Assembly: GCA_016934745.1 (NCBI GenBank)
Contig: JAFGSF010000062.1
Coordinates: 1-64,000 of the forward strand
Reading direction: 5' to 3'
Source of the DNA: Candidatus Aminicenantota bacterium
GTDB lineage: Bacteria; Acidobacteriota; Aminicenantia; UBA2199
Length of the DNA: 64,000 bases
Shown: positions 18,380 through 27,491 of the stretch, in pieces
Numbering within the stretch: position 1 is the stretch's first letter
Layout: every line of letters starts with the position of its first letter
Made by a program: the position numbers and the translations under genes
Notes under the pieces: model-generated
What the model was told of the DNA's origin: nothing
Database searches by the model: none
The model's input: the letters and a program-made list of their open reading frames with translations, nothing else

Positions 18380-19492
18380 ATGGGAAAAACAGCTTCAACT
18401 CAAGAATGGAAGGACCTGTATGTTTTCGACGCCCACTGCGACACGGCCTGCGTCCTTTTCGATCAGCCCGTATCATTTGTCAGGAACTCAGCCCATCTGG
18501 ACCTGCATAAAGTCCGCCGGGGCGGACTGAAAGCCCAGGTATTCGCCCTGTGGGTCGATCCGCTGCTGGCTCCGCAGCGCGCCATGAAAAAAGCACTGCG
18601 GCTCATGCAAAACCTGGAACAAAAGGTCTTTGCCGCGGGTCACGCCGTCAAGGTCACATCGCTGGCCGCCATGGATGCCGCGCTCATCCGAAATAAACTC
18701 GCCGCTTGGCTGTTCCTGGAAGGTGGGCACATCATCGAAAATTCTCCGGAAATTCTCCATATTTTTTACAGTCTGGGCGTGCGCGGCATGACCCTGACCC
18801 ATGGCAAGAATACCGACTGGGCCGATTCAACCACCGATGTACCGCGCCATCACGGTTTGAATGCATTGGGCCGGCGCATCGTCAGGCAGATGGCGGAAAT
18901 GGGCATGGTCATCGATGTGTCTCATGCTTCAGACCAGACTATCGCCCACGTCCTTAAAACAACCCCCGTTCCGATCATGGCCTCCCATTCCAATGCCAGG
19001 AAACTGTGTGCCATCCCGCGCAACCTGACCGATGAATTTATTCGCGCCATTGCCGGGCGCCGGGGCTTCATCGGCGTCAATTTTTGTCCGGCCTTTCTCC
19101 AGCGCCGGGTGTTCGACCAGATCGGAGAAAATTTCAATAAATTCGCCAGGGAAATCAAGGAACGCACCAAAAACAGGCAGGACGATCCCGAGTTTTTAAG
19201 CCACATCGAGTGGGAATATTTTTTGCGCGCTGCAGCCGGCACCGATCCGGTCGCCATCGACGACGTGGTCGACCACATCACCCATATCGCCAATGTCGGC
19301 GGCATCAACTGCGTCGGTCTGGGCAGCGACTTCGACGGCATCCCGGCTACACCGAAAGGCCTTGAGAACGCCGCCGCCTATCCAACCCTGGTTGCAGCTT
19401 TACAAAAACGCGGTTTCCGGAAGAAAGAGATTCGACAGATCTGTGCTTTGAACTTGAAAGGGTTTCTGGGACGCGTACTGCGAAAAAAATGA
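18380..19492 (+). CDS. Membrane dipeptidase (peptidase M19)
   Basis: About 370 residues. Renal-dipeptidase family, a binuclear zinc TIM barrel that hydrolyses dipeptides, including those with D-amino acids. Zinc ligand candidates are the HxD pair in VFDAHCDTA, the Glu in WLFLEGGHIIE, and His in VIDVSHASDQT and IMASHSNAR. The C-terminal GLGSDFDGIPATPKGLE is characteristic. There is no signal peptide, so it is probably cytoplasmic. It is first of three coupled genes; its stop overlaps the patatin gene (ATGA). Confidence 0.92.
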   Translation: MGKTASTQEWKDLYVFDAHCDTACVLFDQPVSFVRNSAHLDLHKVRRGGLKAQVFALWVDPLLAPQRAMKKALRLMQNLEQKVFAAGHAVKVTSLAAMDAALIRNKLAAWLFLEGGHIIENSPEILHIFYSLGVRGMTLTHGKNTDWADSTTDVPRHHGLNALGRRIVRQMAEMGMVIDVSHASDQTIAHVLKTTPVPIMASHSNARKLCAIPRNLTDEFIRAIAGRRGFIGVNFCPAFLQRRVFDQIGENFNKFAREIKERTKNRQDDPEFLSHIEWEYFLRAAAGTDPVAIDDVVDHITHIANVGGINCVGLGSDFDGIPATPKGLENAAAYPTLVAALQKRGFRKKEIRQICALNLKGFLGRVLRKK

Positions 19493-20388
19493 AAACCGGC
19501 ATCGCCCTGGGCGGAGGTGGAGCCAAGGGGTTGGCCCATATCGGCGTCATCAAGGTACTGGAGGAGCACGGGATTTTCCCACAGCTCATATCCGGCACCA
19601 GCATCGGTGCCCTGATCGGCGCCCTGTACCTGTTGCGCGGCGATATTCGCGCCGTTGAATCGTTCGCCCTGGGGTTTGAAAATTCCAACCTCTATCCTTA
19701 CCTGGTGCCTCGGCCATCCAGCTCCGGGCTGATCTCGGAAAAAAGAATCCAGGCCTTTCTGAAAGACATATTTGCCAACAACCGCTTCGAGGACCTGCCT
19801 CTCCCTTTCTTCTGCCCGGCCAGTGACATACGCCAAGGCCGGGAAGTCATGTTCTCGCACGGCATGCTGCTGCAGGCAGTACGGGCATCCATCTCCATCC
19901 CGGTGATTTTTAAACCGGTCCGCTGGCGCCGCAACTACCTGGTTGACGGTGGCCTGATCAACCCGGTGCCGGTCGACATACTGAAAAAAAACGGCAGCGA
20001 CTTCACCATCGCCGTCAATGTTATTACCCAGCGCCCGTCCCGCCTGCGGCAGCGTAAAAAGACCAGCGCCAGGGAAAAACTGCTGCTGGCCCGGCTCGAC
20101 GACTTCTTAAGCCGCAGGCTGATCTACGGCCGCGCCGATGAAGAACCCAACCTGATTGAAGCCTTTCTGAGTACCATGGAAATCATGCAGCAGAAACTGA
20201 TCGCCGCCCGATTGCAAAACGATGCCCCGGACGTGACCATCCATGTTGACACCCAGGATTTCAAATTGTTTGAATTTTACCGGCCGGCGGCGATCATCCG
20301 CCGCGGCGAAGAGACGGCTCGCCGGGAAATTAGAAATCTGCTCTCGCATTGGCGACGTCGTCAATCTGAAACAGATTCCGGAAACTGA
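19489..20388 (+). CDS. Patatin-like phospholipase (RssA/NTE type)
   Basis: About 299 residues. A lipid acyl hydrolase with a Ser-Asp dyad: oxyanion loop GGGGAKGLAHIGVIK, nucleophile elbow GTSIGALIGALY, and the Asp in LVDGGLINPVPVDIL. No membrane segments or signal peptide, so a cytoplasmic esterase acting on membrane lipids or lysophospholipids is likely; the real substrate is unknown. Starts at ATG 19489 in the overlap with the dipeptidase stop and is followed 2 nt later by the YkgJ-type gene. Confidence 0.9.
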   Translation: MKTGIALGGGGAKGLAHIGVIKVLEEHGIFPQLISGTSIGALIGALYLLRGDIRAVESFALGFENSNLYPYLVPRPSSSGLISEKRIQAFLKDIFANNRFEDLPLPFFCPASDIRQGREVMFSHGMLLQAVRASISIPVIFKPVRWRRNYLVDGGLINPVPVDILKKNGSDFTIAVNVITQRPSRLRQRKKTSAREKLLLARLDDFLSRRLIYGRADEEPNLIEAFLSTMEIMQQKLIAARLQNDAPDVTIHVDTQDFKLFEFYRPAAIIRRGEETARREIRNLLSHWRRRQSETDSGN

Positions 20389-20390
20389 AC

Positions 20391-20807
20391 ATGGATGCCT
20401 GCCGGTGTGAAAAATGCGTCAGTGCCTGCCGCAATGACCCCGGTCGCCTGATTCCGGCCGACCTGAAAAAAATAGCCGCTTTTTTAAAAATCAGCGAAAG
20501 CGAACTCAAAACCGCTTACCTGGTGCGCATCCCGGCAACCGCTAGAAACAACCGCATTTATTTTTTTGCCCCGGCCAAGATCAAGGCCGGCCGCTTCCTG
20601 GCAACTCCAGGCACAACGGTGCCCAAGTATTACGATACCGACAAGGGCTGTTGTATTTTCTTGTCCCCTGAGGGACTCTGTACCATTCACGCGGTCAAAC
20701 CGTTCGAATGCGCCGCCTATATGGGTTGCCGCCATACATTTCTTGGCCGGCCCTACAAAAAGAAAAATGTCGAAGAATTTTTTATTAGCCGCTGGAAAAA
20801 AGCATAG
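20391..20807 (+). CDS. YkgJ-family cysteine cluster protein
   Basis: About 138 residues. Cys pattern CRCEKCVSAC at the N-terminus and CCIFLSPEGLCTIHAVKPFEC further on match the YkgJ zinc/iron-binding cluster family. A C-terminal CRHTF adds another Cys. Function is not established; related proteins have been discussed as Fe-S or zinc proteins. GGAAAC precedes the ATG. It is the last gene of the dipeptidase operon. Confidence 0.8.
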   Translation: MDACRCEKCVSACRNDPGRLIPADLKKIAAFLKISESELKTAYLVRIPATARNNRIYFFAPAKIKAGRFLATPGTTVPKYYDTDKGCCIFLSPEGLCTIHAVKPFECAAYMGCRHTFLGRPYKKKNVEEFFISRWKKA

Positions 20808-20927
20808 GACGTGCTTTGCTGAACTTTGTAAAAAGTAAAAAGTAAATAGTGAAAGGTGGATGGAACAAAAAAGAATATCGGGAAGGTGTCTTTACTGTTC
20901 ACTGAGCCGGGGCAATCCCCATCTAGC

Positions 20928-21131
20928 TTAGCCGCCGGACATCAAATGGATAGCCTCGACCCGGTCGCCGTCGCCGATGAAGATCCGCTCATAGTCTTCT
21001 TTTTTTATCAGCCGGCCGTTGATCTTAACAATGATCAACGGGAACGTGAACTTCATCAGGGTCAGCAACTCACGCACGCTGATCGATTCGCCGGCCATGC
21101 TCTCTTCCTTATTATTCAAGGATATTTTCAT
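20928..21131 (-). CDS. thiS: Sulfur carrier protein ThiS/MoaD-like
   Basis: About 67 residues with a beta-grasp ubiquitin-like fold. Ends in the diagnostic GG (HLMSGG), the site adenylated and then thiocarboxylated during thiazole formation. The motif GDGDRVEAIHLMSGG fits ThiS. GGGGAACACC precedes the ATG. It is 17 nt after thiF. The rest of the thiamine pathway (thiG, thiH) is not in this window. Confidence 0.88.
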   Translation of the reverse strand: MKISLNNKEESMAGESISVRELLTLMKFTFPLIIVKINGRLIKKEDYERIFIGDGDRVEAIHLMSGG

Positions 21132-21148
21132 GGTGTTCCCCGTTCGTT

Positions 21149-21757
21149 TTAGTCCCAGGCATCATCGTCGCCCAGTAGCGCCAGGTCGTCCAAAACGATC
21201 TCCAGCGCCTGGTTGGCCTGCATGGCGGCCACCATGGCCACGCGCGGCGCCAGCGGCGGCAGCTCGGTCGACACCTCGCTAACCTCGTCGCCGCAGATGA
21301 ACAGGCTGCCCAGGCGACGTGTGCGCATGGCGTTGTTGTTGCCGTACCCGGCCAGGCCCGAAGCGGCGATGATGAACTTGTCCGGGAAGCGTTCGGTCAC
21401 GGTTTCGATGAGCATCAGCTTCATGTCGGCGCGGTCGAAAGCTTCGATCACCAGGTTGCAGTTCTTGAAAATATCCACCACCCCGTCCGGCCCCAGACGC
21501 AGGTCATGCGCCTGGATATCGATATCCGGATTGACCCGGCGGATATTCTCGCGCAGGGCCAGCACCTTCTTCTGACCGACCTGGTCGATGAAATAGTATT
21601 GCCTGTCCAGGTTTTCCAGGGTCACCACGTCGAAATCCACGATGACCAGGCTGCCCACCCCGACCCGGGCCAGGGCCATGGCGCAGTTGGAGCCCAGCCC
21701 GCCGCAGCCGGCTATGCCGATACAAGTACCCTTCAGTTTTTCAAGCTTGGATTTCAT
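21149..21757 (-). CDS. thiF: ThiF-family adenylyltransferase
   Basis: About 202 residues. E1-like enzyme that would activate the ThiS C-terminus with ATP. Nucleotide motif GIAGCGGLGSNCAMALARVG, then VIVDFDVVTLENLDRQYYF (the Arg/Asp pair for ATP) and NLVIEAFDRADMK. It is short and lacks the zinc-binding CxxC pairs of longer ThiF/MoeB proteins, as in the compact ThiF group found with stand-alone ThiS. It is cotranscribed with thiS from a strong promoter at 21775-21803, with GGGGATCAA as ribosome site. No thiamine riboswitch is evident upstream. Confidence 0.9.
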   Translation of the reverse strand: MKSKLEKLKGTCIGIAGCGGLGSNCAMALARVGVGSLVIVDFDVVTLENLDRQYYFIDQVGQKKVLALRENIRRVNPDIDIQAHDLRLGPDGVVDIFKNCNLVIEAFDRADMKLMLIETVTERFPDKFIIAASGLAGYGNNNAMRTRRLGSLFICGDEVSEVSTELPPLAPRVAMVAAMQANQALEIVLDDLALLGDDDAWD

Positions 21758-21774
21758 TTGATCCCCGAGACTAT

Positions 21775-21803
21775 ATTATAACCCGTCCGGTGCCAGAAAT
21801 CAA
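21775..21803 (-). promoter_or_regulatory. thiF-thiS promoter
   Basis: Minus strand: TTGATT (21798-21803), a 17-nt spacer, TATAAT (21775-21780). The leader is only about 11 nt, which leaves no room for a riboswitch. Confidence 0.75.
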
Positions 21804-21807
21804 TTCA

Positions 21808-22836
21808 TTACATCCGCACAACTAACTGGCCGCAGGCCGAGCTGATGCTCTGGCCCTTGGACCAGCGCGTGACCACGGTCAGGCCGCGTCTGACAAGCTC
21901 AGCACGGAAAGCTTCCACCGCTTCCTCGCCAGGGCACTGGAAAGGCAGGGAAGGGTTTTCGTTGTAGGGGATGAGGTTGACCTTGGCCGGGATCCCGTGC
22001 AGCAGCCTCGCCAGCGCCCGGGCCTGGATGGGGGAGTCATTGACGCCTCGCAGCAGCACGTACTCGCAGGTCAGGCGCTGACGGCGTTTTTTCGCCTTGA
22101 AATAGGCCAGCAATGTGCCCAGGTCTTCACGCTGGGAAACCGGCATCAACTTGGCACGCAGCTCATTTTCGGGCGCATTTAGCGAAAAAGCGACCTTGAC
22201 CTGCGGGAAATCAATTTCCAGTTGTGCCAGGATATCCAGGATGCCGACCGTCGAGACCGTGACATGGCGGGGGGAAATATTCAACCCTTCAGCCGCCGTG
22301 ATGCGCTGCAGGGCCGGCTTCAAATTAGCGTAATTGAGCAGCGGTTCGCCCATGCCCATGAACACCAGGTTTACTTTGGCGCCATCCTCACCCAGTTCTT
22401 TTTTCAACGTCAGCACCTGGGAGACGATCTCGCCGGCGCTCAGATTGCGGCGCAGGCCCATGGTGCCGGTGGCGCAGAAGCGGCAAGCCAGAGCGCAGCC
22501 CACCTGGGTCGATAGACAGAATGTATGATGTCCTTTTTCGCGAATCAGGACCGTCTCGATTTTCAATCCGTCGGCCAAACCGATCAAGAATTTGCACGTT
22601 CCCTGGTCGTCACGCTGCACGGATAAAACCGGCCGGCAACCGCACTCATAAAGAGCGGACAGTTTTTCCCGGTCCTCCTTGCCGATATTGCTCCATGCCG
22701 CGGGCTGCTGAATGTTTTTTTGATAGATCCATTGGAATACCTGCCGGGCGGTGTATGGGCGAAAACCGGCGGCGTGCAATTCCTCCTGCAGTTTGCGAAT
22801 GCTTCGCTCCAGGATCCACGGTTTTTCTGATTTCAT
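21808..22836 (-). CDS. rlmN: 23S rRNA/tRNA (adenine-C2)-methyltransferase RlmN
   Basis: About 342 residues. Radical SAM enzyme methylating A2503 of 23S rRNA and A37 of tRNAs. Cluster motif STQVGCALACRFCATG (Cys-x3-Cys-x2-Cys); also LVFMGMGEPLLNY and a C-terminal ISSACGQL with the Cys used to resolve the methyl intermediate. Start: ATG 22836 follows GAGGCAAGG and lies about 10 nt inside the transcript predicted from the 22853-22881 promoter. In-frame starts at 22857 and 22881 would precede transcription. Confidence 0.96.
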   Translation of the reverse strand: MKSEKPWILERSIRKLQEELHAAGFRPYTARQVFQWIYQKNIQQPAAWSNIGKEDREKLSALYECGCRPVLSVQRDDQGTCKFLIGLADGLKIETVLIREKGHHTFCLSTQVGCALACRFCATGTMGLRRNLSAGEIVSQVLTLKKELGEDGAKVNLVFMGMGEPLLNYANLKPALQRITAAEGLNISPRHVTVSTVGILDILAQLEIDFPQVKVAFSLNAPENELRAKLMPVSQREDLGTLLAYFKAKKRRQRLTCEYVLLRGVNDSPIQARALARLLHGIPAKVNLIPYNENPSLPFQCPGEEAVEAFRAELVRRGLTVVTRWSKGQSISSACGQLVVRM

Positions 22837-22852
22837 CTGCCTTGCCTCGAAA

Positions 22853-22881
22853 ACCATAGCACCAGTACCGGAGTTTTGCAA
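22853..22881 (-). promoter_or_regulatory. rlmN promoter
   Basis: Minus strand: TTGCAA (22876-22881), a 17-nt spacer, TATGGT (22853-22858). The -10 box is weaker than elsewhere. Confidence 0.5.
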
Positions 22882-22935
22882 CTTGGTTTAACCTTAAGTA
22901 CCATGGGTAAGACGACCCTGAGCGCACACAGGGGA

Positions 22936-22964
22936 TTGATTCATAACTGAAATAATATTATAAT
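22936..22964 (+). promoter_or_regulatory. Aminotransferase promoter
   Basis: TTGATT (22936-22941), a 17-nt spacer, TATAAT (22959-22964). The leader of about 38 nt contains a small hairpin at 22975-22992 (ATCCAG, TAAAAT loop, CTGGAT) just upstream of the ribosome site. Confidence 0.72.
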
Positions 22965-23008
22965 TTCTATCTAAATCCAGTAAAATCTGGATAATTTCAG
23001 GAGGCACT

Positions 23009-24196
23009 GTGAAAATATCCGCCAGAGCCCAAAGCATCCAGGAATCGCCGATCCGCAAATTGACTGCCCTAGCCAACGCGGCCAAGAAACGTGGCACCAC
23101 GGTGTACTACTTGAACATCGGCCAGCCCGACATCCATACCCCGGCTGTGTTCCTGCAGAAGATTATCGCTTACGGCGAAAAGGTCCTCTCATACGGACCA
23201 TCCGACGGCCTGGAAGCCCTCAAGGAGGCCATGGCCAAGTATTTCGCTTTTTTCAATATTACGCTGGAACACAAGAACATTGTCATCGCCACCGGCGGCA
23301 GTGAAGCTATTTCCTTCGCCTTCAACGCCGTGGCCGACCCGGGCGACGAAATCATTATCCCTGAGCCTTTTTATACCAATTACAACGGTTACGCGTCGCT
23401 CTGCAACGTGAAAATCGTACCGGTGACCACGCGGGCCGAGGACGGCTTCCACTTACCGGATATGAGCGAATTCGAAAAAAAAGTCGGCCCGCGAACCCGC
23501 GCCATCCTGCTCTGTTCGCCCAACAACCCCACCGGCACGGTGTACAGCGCGGAGGAACTCAAGGCTATCGGCGCTTTCGCCAAAAAGCATGACCTGTTTC
23601 TCATCGCCGACGAAGTCTACAAGGAATTCACCTATGACGGCAAAACCCATTTCAGCGTCCTGCAGCTTCTTGGCCTGGAAGACCGCGTAATCGTGGTCGA
23701 TTCCATTTCCAAGCGTTATTCGGCCTGCGGGGCCCGGATCGGCGCCGTCATTTCACGCAATGAAGAGGTGATGAAGGGCATTGCCAAGTTTGCCCAGGCG
23801 CGCCTGTGTCCACCGACCCTGGAACAGGTCGGCGCTGTCGGCGCCTACGAACTGCCGCACGATTATTTCAAAGAAGTCATGGCGGAGTACCAGAAGCGCC
23901 GCGACATCCTGTTCTCGATCTTGACGTCACACCCGGGCATCATCCTGCAAAAGCCCGAAGGGGCATTTTATATCATGGCCAAACTGCCGATCAGAGACGG
24001 CGAAACCTTTGCCCGCTGGCTGCTCAACGAGTTCAACGAAAAGAACGAAACCGTAATGATCGCTCCGGGTGAAGGTTTTTACAGCACGCCGGGCCGGGGC
24101 AAGGACGAAGTGCGCCTGGCTTATGTTATCGAGATACCTAAATTAGAAAGAGCCGCTCGCCTGCTGCTCAAAGCGCTCGATCGCTTCAAGGGGTAA
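23009..24196 (+). CDS. Pyridoxal-phosphate aminotransferase class I (AspC-like)
   Basis: About 395 residues. Fold-type I aminotransferase; aspartate or aromatic/branched substrates are plausible but not resolved. Motifs: LNIGQPDIHTP near the N-terminus, ATGGSEAISFAFNAVADPGD, SPNNPTGTVYS, LIADEVYKEF, and VVDSISKRYSACGARIG with the PLP lysine. Arg in DEVRLAYVIE is the likely carboxylate-binding residue. It begins at GTG 23009 with a near-perfect CAGGAGG Shine-Dalgarno. It converges on purA with a 12-nt gap. Confidence 0.9.
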   Translation: MKISARAQSIQESPIRKLTALANAAKKRGTTVYYLNIGQPDIHTPAVFLQKIIAYGEKVLSYGPSDGLEALKEAMAKYFAFFNITLEHKNIVIATGGSEAISFAFNAVADPGDEIIIPEPFYTNYNGYASLCNVKIVPVTTRAEDGFHLPDMSEFEKKVGPRTRAILLCSPNNPTGTVYSAEELKAIGAFAKKHDLFLIADEVYKEFTYDGKTHFSVLQLLGLEDRVIVVDSISKRYSACGARIGAVISRNEEVMKGIAKFAQARLCPPTLEQVGAVGAYELPHDYFKEVMAEYQKRRDILFSILTSHPGIILQKPEGAFYIMAKLPIRDGETFARWLLNEFNEKNETVMIAPGEGFYSTPGRGKDEVRLAYVIEIPKLERAARLLLKALDRFKG

Positions 24197-24208
24197 AAAC
24201 GGCGGCCA

Positions 24209-25477
24209 TCAGGCACTGATCTCGATCGTTTGCCGACGCTCGCCGCCCAGGGACAGGTAGCTCACTCTGACACCGACAAAATCCTCAATGAAGCGCAGAT
24301 AATCGCGAAGTTGGACGGGCAGGTCGCTGAAGCATTCGATGGCGCCGATCTTTTCCCGCCAGCCCGGCAGAGAACGGAACACCGGCTTGACCCGGGCCAA
24401 GACATCCGCATGAGGGGGGAACATCTCGGCGGGACCGCCATGACCTTTGTAAGCGACGGCCACCGGGATTTCCTCCAGCTCATCAAGAACGTCGAGTTTG
24501 GTAACAAATAGCGAATCCACGCCGTTGATCTGCACCGCATATTTCAGGGCCACCAGGTCGAGCCAGCCGACCCGCCGTGGCCGGCCGGTGGTCGAACCGT
24601 ATTCATGGCCCCATTCACGCAACAACCGTCCGTTTTCACCGACCAATTCGCTTGGAAAAGGGCCTTCGCCCACCCGCGTGGTATAGGCCTTTGAAACGCC
24701 GATCACCCGTTTCACGGCCTTGGTGGACAATCCAGTTCCGGAAAAAACGCCGGCAATGGTAGTGTTGGACGACGTGACAAAAGGATAGGTGCCCAGGTTT
24801 ATGTCCAGCAGAGAGCCTTGCGCCCCCTCGAATAGGATGTCCTTGCCGTCGCTAAAAGCCTGCTGCAGCAATTGGGCCGTATTGCAGACAAAAGTCCGCA
24901 AGAAATCTCCGGCCTGCAGGTACTGCTCAATGCCCTCGTTCAGATTCACGCCCGGATGCCCGTGTGCCAAAAACAAACGCTGGTAATACTCGACCAGAGG
25001 GGCAATTTTAGCGCGAAACACATCTTCATGCAACAAATCTCCAACAAACAGGGCCCGGCGGCCGACGACATCCTCATAAGCCGGACCGATGCCACGCCGG
25101 GTCGTGCCGATGCGCTGGTACCGTGAGTCTTCAAAAACAACATCCAGCTCCTGGTGAAAAGGCAGGATTAACGGCGCATGTTCACTCAAGGCAAGATTTT
25201 GCAGCGACAAACCAAGGGCACGGGCATTGTTTATCTCGTCAACCAGCTGCAATGGCTGGACGACCACGCCATGGGCAATGACAGCGGCACAATCGGGGTA
25301 GAAAATTCCCGAAGGCAGTACATGCAGGATTACTTTTTTACCTTGAAAATAAACGGTATGGCCAGCATTGTGCCCGCCCTGAAAACGAACCACCACCGAG
25401 AAAGAACCGGCCAGATAATCAATGGCCTTGCCCTTGCCTTCATCACCCCACTGCAAACCCAGCACCACGGTATTCAT
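24209..25477 (-). CDS. purA: Adenylosuccinate synthetase
   Basis: About 422 residues. GTP-dependent conversion of IMP and aspartate to adenylosuccinate in AMP synthesis. N-terminal LGLQWGDEGKGKAIDYL, then FQGGHNAGHTVYF, GTTRRGIGPAYEDVVGRRA, the GAQGSLLDINLGTYPFVTSS loop and TKLDVLDEL. Starts at ATG 25477 (preceded by AGGGGGATCC) rather than an in-frame ATG at 25504 inside the upstream gene. It is the last gene of the ndk/partner-switch operon. Confidence 0.97.
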   Translation of the reverse strand: MNTVVLGLQWGDEGKGKAIDYLAGSFSVVVRFQGGHNAGHTVYFQGKKVILHVLPSGIFYPDCAAVIAHGVVVQPLQLVDEINNARALGLSLQNLALSEHAPLILPFHQELDVVFEDSRYQRIGTTRRGIGPAYEDVVGRRALFVGDLLHEDVFRAKIAPLVEYYQRLFLAHGHPGVNLNEGIEQYLQAGDFLRTFVCNTAQLLQQAFSDGKDILFEGAQGSLLDINLGTYPFVTSSNTTIAGVFSGTGLSTKAVKRVIGVSKAYTTRVGEGPFPSELVGENGRLLREWGHEYGSTTGRPRRVGWLDLVALKYAVQINGVDSLFVTKLDVLDELEEIPVAVAYKGHGGPAEMFPPHADVLARVKPVFRSLPGWREKIGAIECFSDLPVQLRDYLRFIEDFVGVRVSYLSLGGERRQTIEISA

Positions 25478-25487
25478 GGATCCCCCT

Positions 25488-26738
25488 TCAGCGCACCTTG
25501 ACAATCAGAATAATAAAATCATCACGAAAACTGGTTTTATTTGCGAAATTTTTTATCTTTTTATACAAACCGCTGCTCAATTCCGCGGCTGTCAAGTGGG
25601 AATTTTGGCAAATAAATTCGACGATGGCTTTTTCGCCAAATTCTTGCCCATGAGGATTCTGCACTTCGAAAACACCATCCGTAAAAGCACAAACAATATC
25701 GCCTGAACGCAACTGGACCGTTTTTTGCTCGTAAATACTGCTGGCGCTAAAACCAATCAAGAAGCCACCCTCACCCAACTTGCTGACCTTGGCCCCGGAA
25801 ATCAAATAGGGCTGGTTGTGCCCGGCATTGACATAGGTCAGGGTCGGGGTCTCATCGTCGAGCAGCATCCAGAACAAGGTGATGAACCGACTGCCGTTGG
25901 TGATTTGGTAAATCAGGGTGTTGGCCTTGCCGATGAACTTGGCCGGATTGAAGAGGTACAGCTCGTTCAGTGAATGGAAAATGGCCTGGCACGATGCAGC
26001 CAGCAGGGCGGCGGACAGCCCCTTGCCTTCGACATCCGCCAGCACCAATGGCTGGATATTTTTTTTCTTTTTTAAAAAATCATAGTAATCTCCGCCAACT
26101 TCCTGAATGGTTTCGTATATCACCGATATGTCAAAATTTTTCAGTTCCGGTAATTTTTGCGGCAGCAGCGAAAGCTGGATGTCGCGGGCGATCTTCATTT
26201 CGTGTTCCAGTTTTTTTTTCTCGAAAATTTGGGCCAGGTAATATATGTTGTCCAGTTCAATAAGCATGAAACGCGAGAGAATGTAAGCGAATTCACAATC
26301 CTCCTGATCCATGGCGACCCGGTTGAACTTGCGGCCCAGTCCCAAAACAATGGTTTTTTTCTTGCTTTCCGAAATGTTGAGCAGGTAGTGAATACCCTTG
26401 GCCAGCAAGATTTTTTTAATTTTTTCGTGCGTCGCCGGCAAGCTCTCAACATCCAGAGTCGGCGAGCCGCCCAGGGCTTTACGGATATTTTTTTTAATGA
26501 ACAGGGATTCCGCTTCACTTAAAACGAAACCGCGCTTGCGGAATATTGCCTGGCGGTGGTCAAAAAAAAAGGTGCGTGAAATACCCAGAGGAGCCATGAG
26601 GGTCGAAAAAAAAATGCGGATCACATGATCGATGTCAAATGAAGAATGAATGGCGGAGGAAAGTTCGTAGATGGAATTCAACTGCAATTTTTTAAATTTC
26701 AGTTCTTTCTGCAGCTTCTTCAGATCGTTTTCTGCCAT
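25488..26738 (-). CDS. SpoIIE/RsbU-type PP2C phosphatase
   Basis: About 416 residues. N-terminal coiled coil (about 1-30) and a GAF-like sensory region (about 30-175), then a SpoIIE PP2C domain: DISVIYETIQEVGGDYYDF, LVLADVEGKGLSAALLAAS, TYVNAGHNQPYL, VCAFTDGVFEVQN. By family knowledge it should dephosphorylate a STAS anti-sigma antagonist in response to a signal. The STAS protein and a RsbW-type kinase are encoded directly upstream. I favour ATG 26738 over TTG 26756. The start overlaps the kinase gene by 19 nt. Confidence 0.92.
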   Translation of the reverse strand: MAENDLKKLQKELKFKKLQLNSIYELSSAIHSSFDIDHVIRIFFSTLMAPLGISRTFFFDHRQAIFRKRGFVLSEAESLFIKKNIRKALGGSPTLDVESLPATHEKIKKILLAKGIHYLLNISESKKKTIVLGLGRKFNRVAMDQEDCEFAYILSRFMLIELDNIYYLAQIFEKKKLEHEMKIARDIQLSLLPQKLPELKNFDISVIYETIQEVGGDYYDFLKKKKNIQPLVLADVEGKGLSAALLAASCQAIFHSLNELYLFNPAKFIGKANTLIYQITNGSRFITLFWMLLDDETPTLTYVNAGHNQPYLISGAKVSKLGEGGFLIGFSASSIYEQKTVQLRSGDIVCAFTDGVFEVQNPHGQEFGEKAIVEFICQNSHLTAAELSSGLYKKIKNFANKTSFRDDFIILIVKVR

Positions 26739-27148
26739 TTGATCATTTCGCAGCAATTTTTACCGTTAATGGTCTTATACTCAACCGAATCCATGATGGT
26801 TTTCATCAGTTTGACCCCCAGTCCCCCCTTCTTTTTTTTCTTGATCATCTTACCGATATTCACTTCTTCATCAATGATCTCAGGAGGAAGGCCTTGGTAG
26901 AAAATTCGAATCTTGACGCCGCCTGGGGCCAGGAAGTATTCAATGGTAATTTTCTGGTCGCTGTTATTGGAGTAGGAATGCTTGATGACATTGGTCACCG
27001 CCTCATCAATGGCCAGGGAGATTTTCTGAGCTTCGGGCGCGGAAAAATTAAACAGGGTCGTAATATGACGCGTCAATTCGACCACCATTTTCAACAGCTG
27101 GGTCTGGGAAAGAATGGTGATCGAAAAATCAGGATTGGGAGGGAACAT
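26720..27148 (-). CDS. RsbW/SpoIIAB-like anti-sigma factor serine kinase
   Basis: About 142 residues. GHKL-type ATPase: N box KISLAIDEAVTNVIKHSYS, G box KKGGLGVKLMKTIMDSVEY. It would phosphorylate the neighbouring STAS protein and sequester a target sigma factor or another partner. The start is inferred at ATG 27148; an upstream extension gives non-homologous sequence inside the STAS gene. The two genes overlap by 20 nt. No sigma factor gene is adjacent, so the output partner is encoded elsewhere. Confidence 0.88.
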   Translation of the reverse strand: MFPPNPDFSITILSQTQLLKMVVELTRHITTLFNFSAPEAQKISLAIDEAVTNVIKHSYSNNSDQKITIEYFLAPGGVKIRIFYQGLPPEIIDEEVNIGKMIKKKKKGGLGVKLMKTIMDSVEYKTINGKNCCEMIKWQKTI

Positions 27149-27491
27149 GGCTGAATTTTTCAATGGCCACCTGTTCGTCGGTGACAAAATCATAAATCTC
27201 AGTAAAGCCAACCAGATCAAAGGTTTCATACACACGTTCGCCAAGCGAGCACAATTTGATATCACCGCCTTTTTCGCGCACTTCGTCAATATATCCCATG
27301 ATAATGCCCATACCGGCTGACGTGATATAATTCAATTCCTGTCCGTTGATGACGATTTTAAAATTACTGTCACGAATCAGCCGCACGATTTCTTTTTCAA
27401 AACGGGCAACCTGGTGGGCATCCAAATGGCCCTTTAAATAAAGGACGGCCACACCGTTTACGATTTTGCTGCGGATTTGAAAATTTTTCAT
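27129..27491 (-). CDS. STAS-domain anti-sigma factor antagonist
   Basis: About 120 residues. SpoIIAA/RsbV-like: GVAVLYLKGHLDAHQ, then LNYITSAGMGIIMGY, where the Ser of TSAG is the usual phosphorylation site. It is the switch protein between the kinase and the SpoIIE phosphatase encoded next to it. Its ATG overlaps the ndk stop by 4 nt. Confidence 0.92.
   Translation of the reverse strand: MKNFQIRSKIVNGVAVLYLKGHLDAHQVARFEKEIVRLIRDSNFKIVINGQELNYITSAGMGIIMGYIDEVREKGGDIKLCSLGERVYETFDLVGFTEIYDFVTDEQVAIEKFSHVPSQS

Noticed and set aside
21758..21807. Thiamine riboswitch upstream of thiF
   Set aside because: The promoter lies about 18 nt upstream, which leaves no room for the aptamer.
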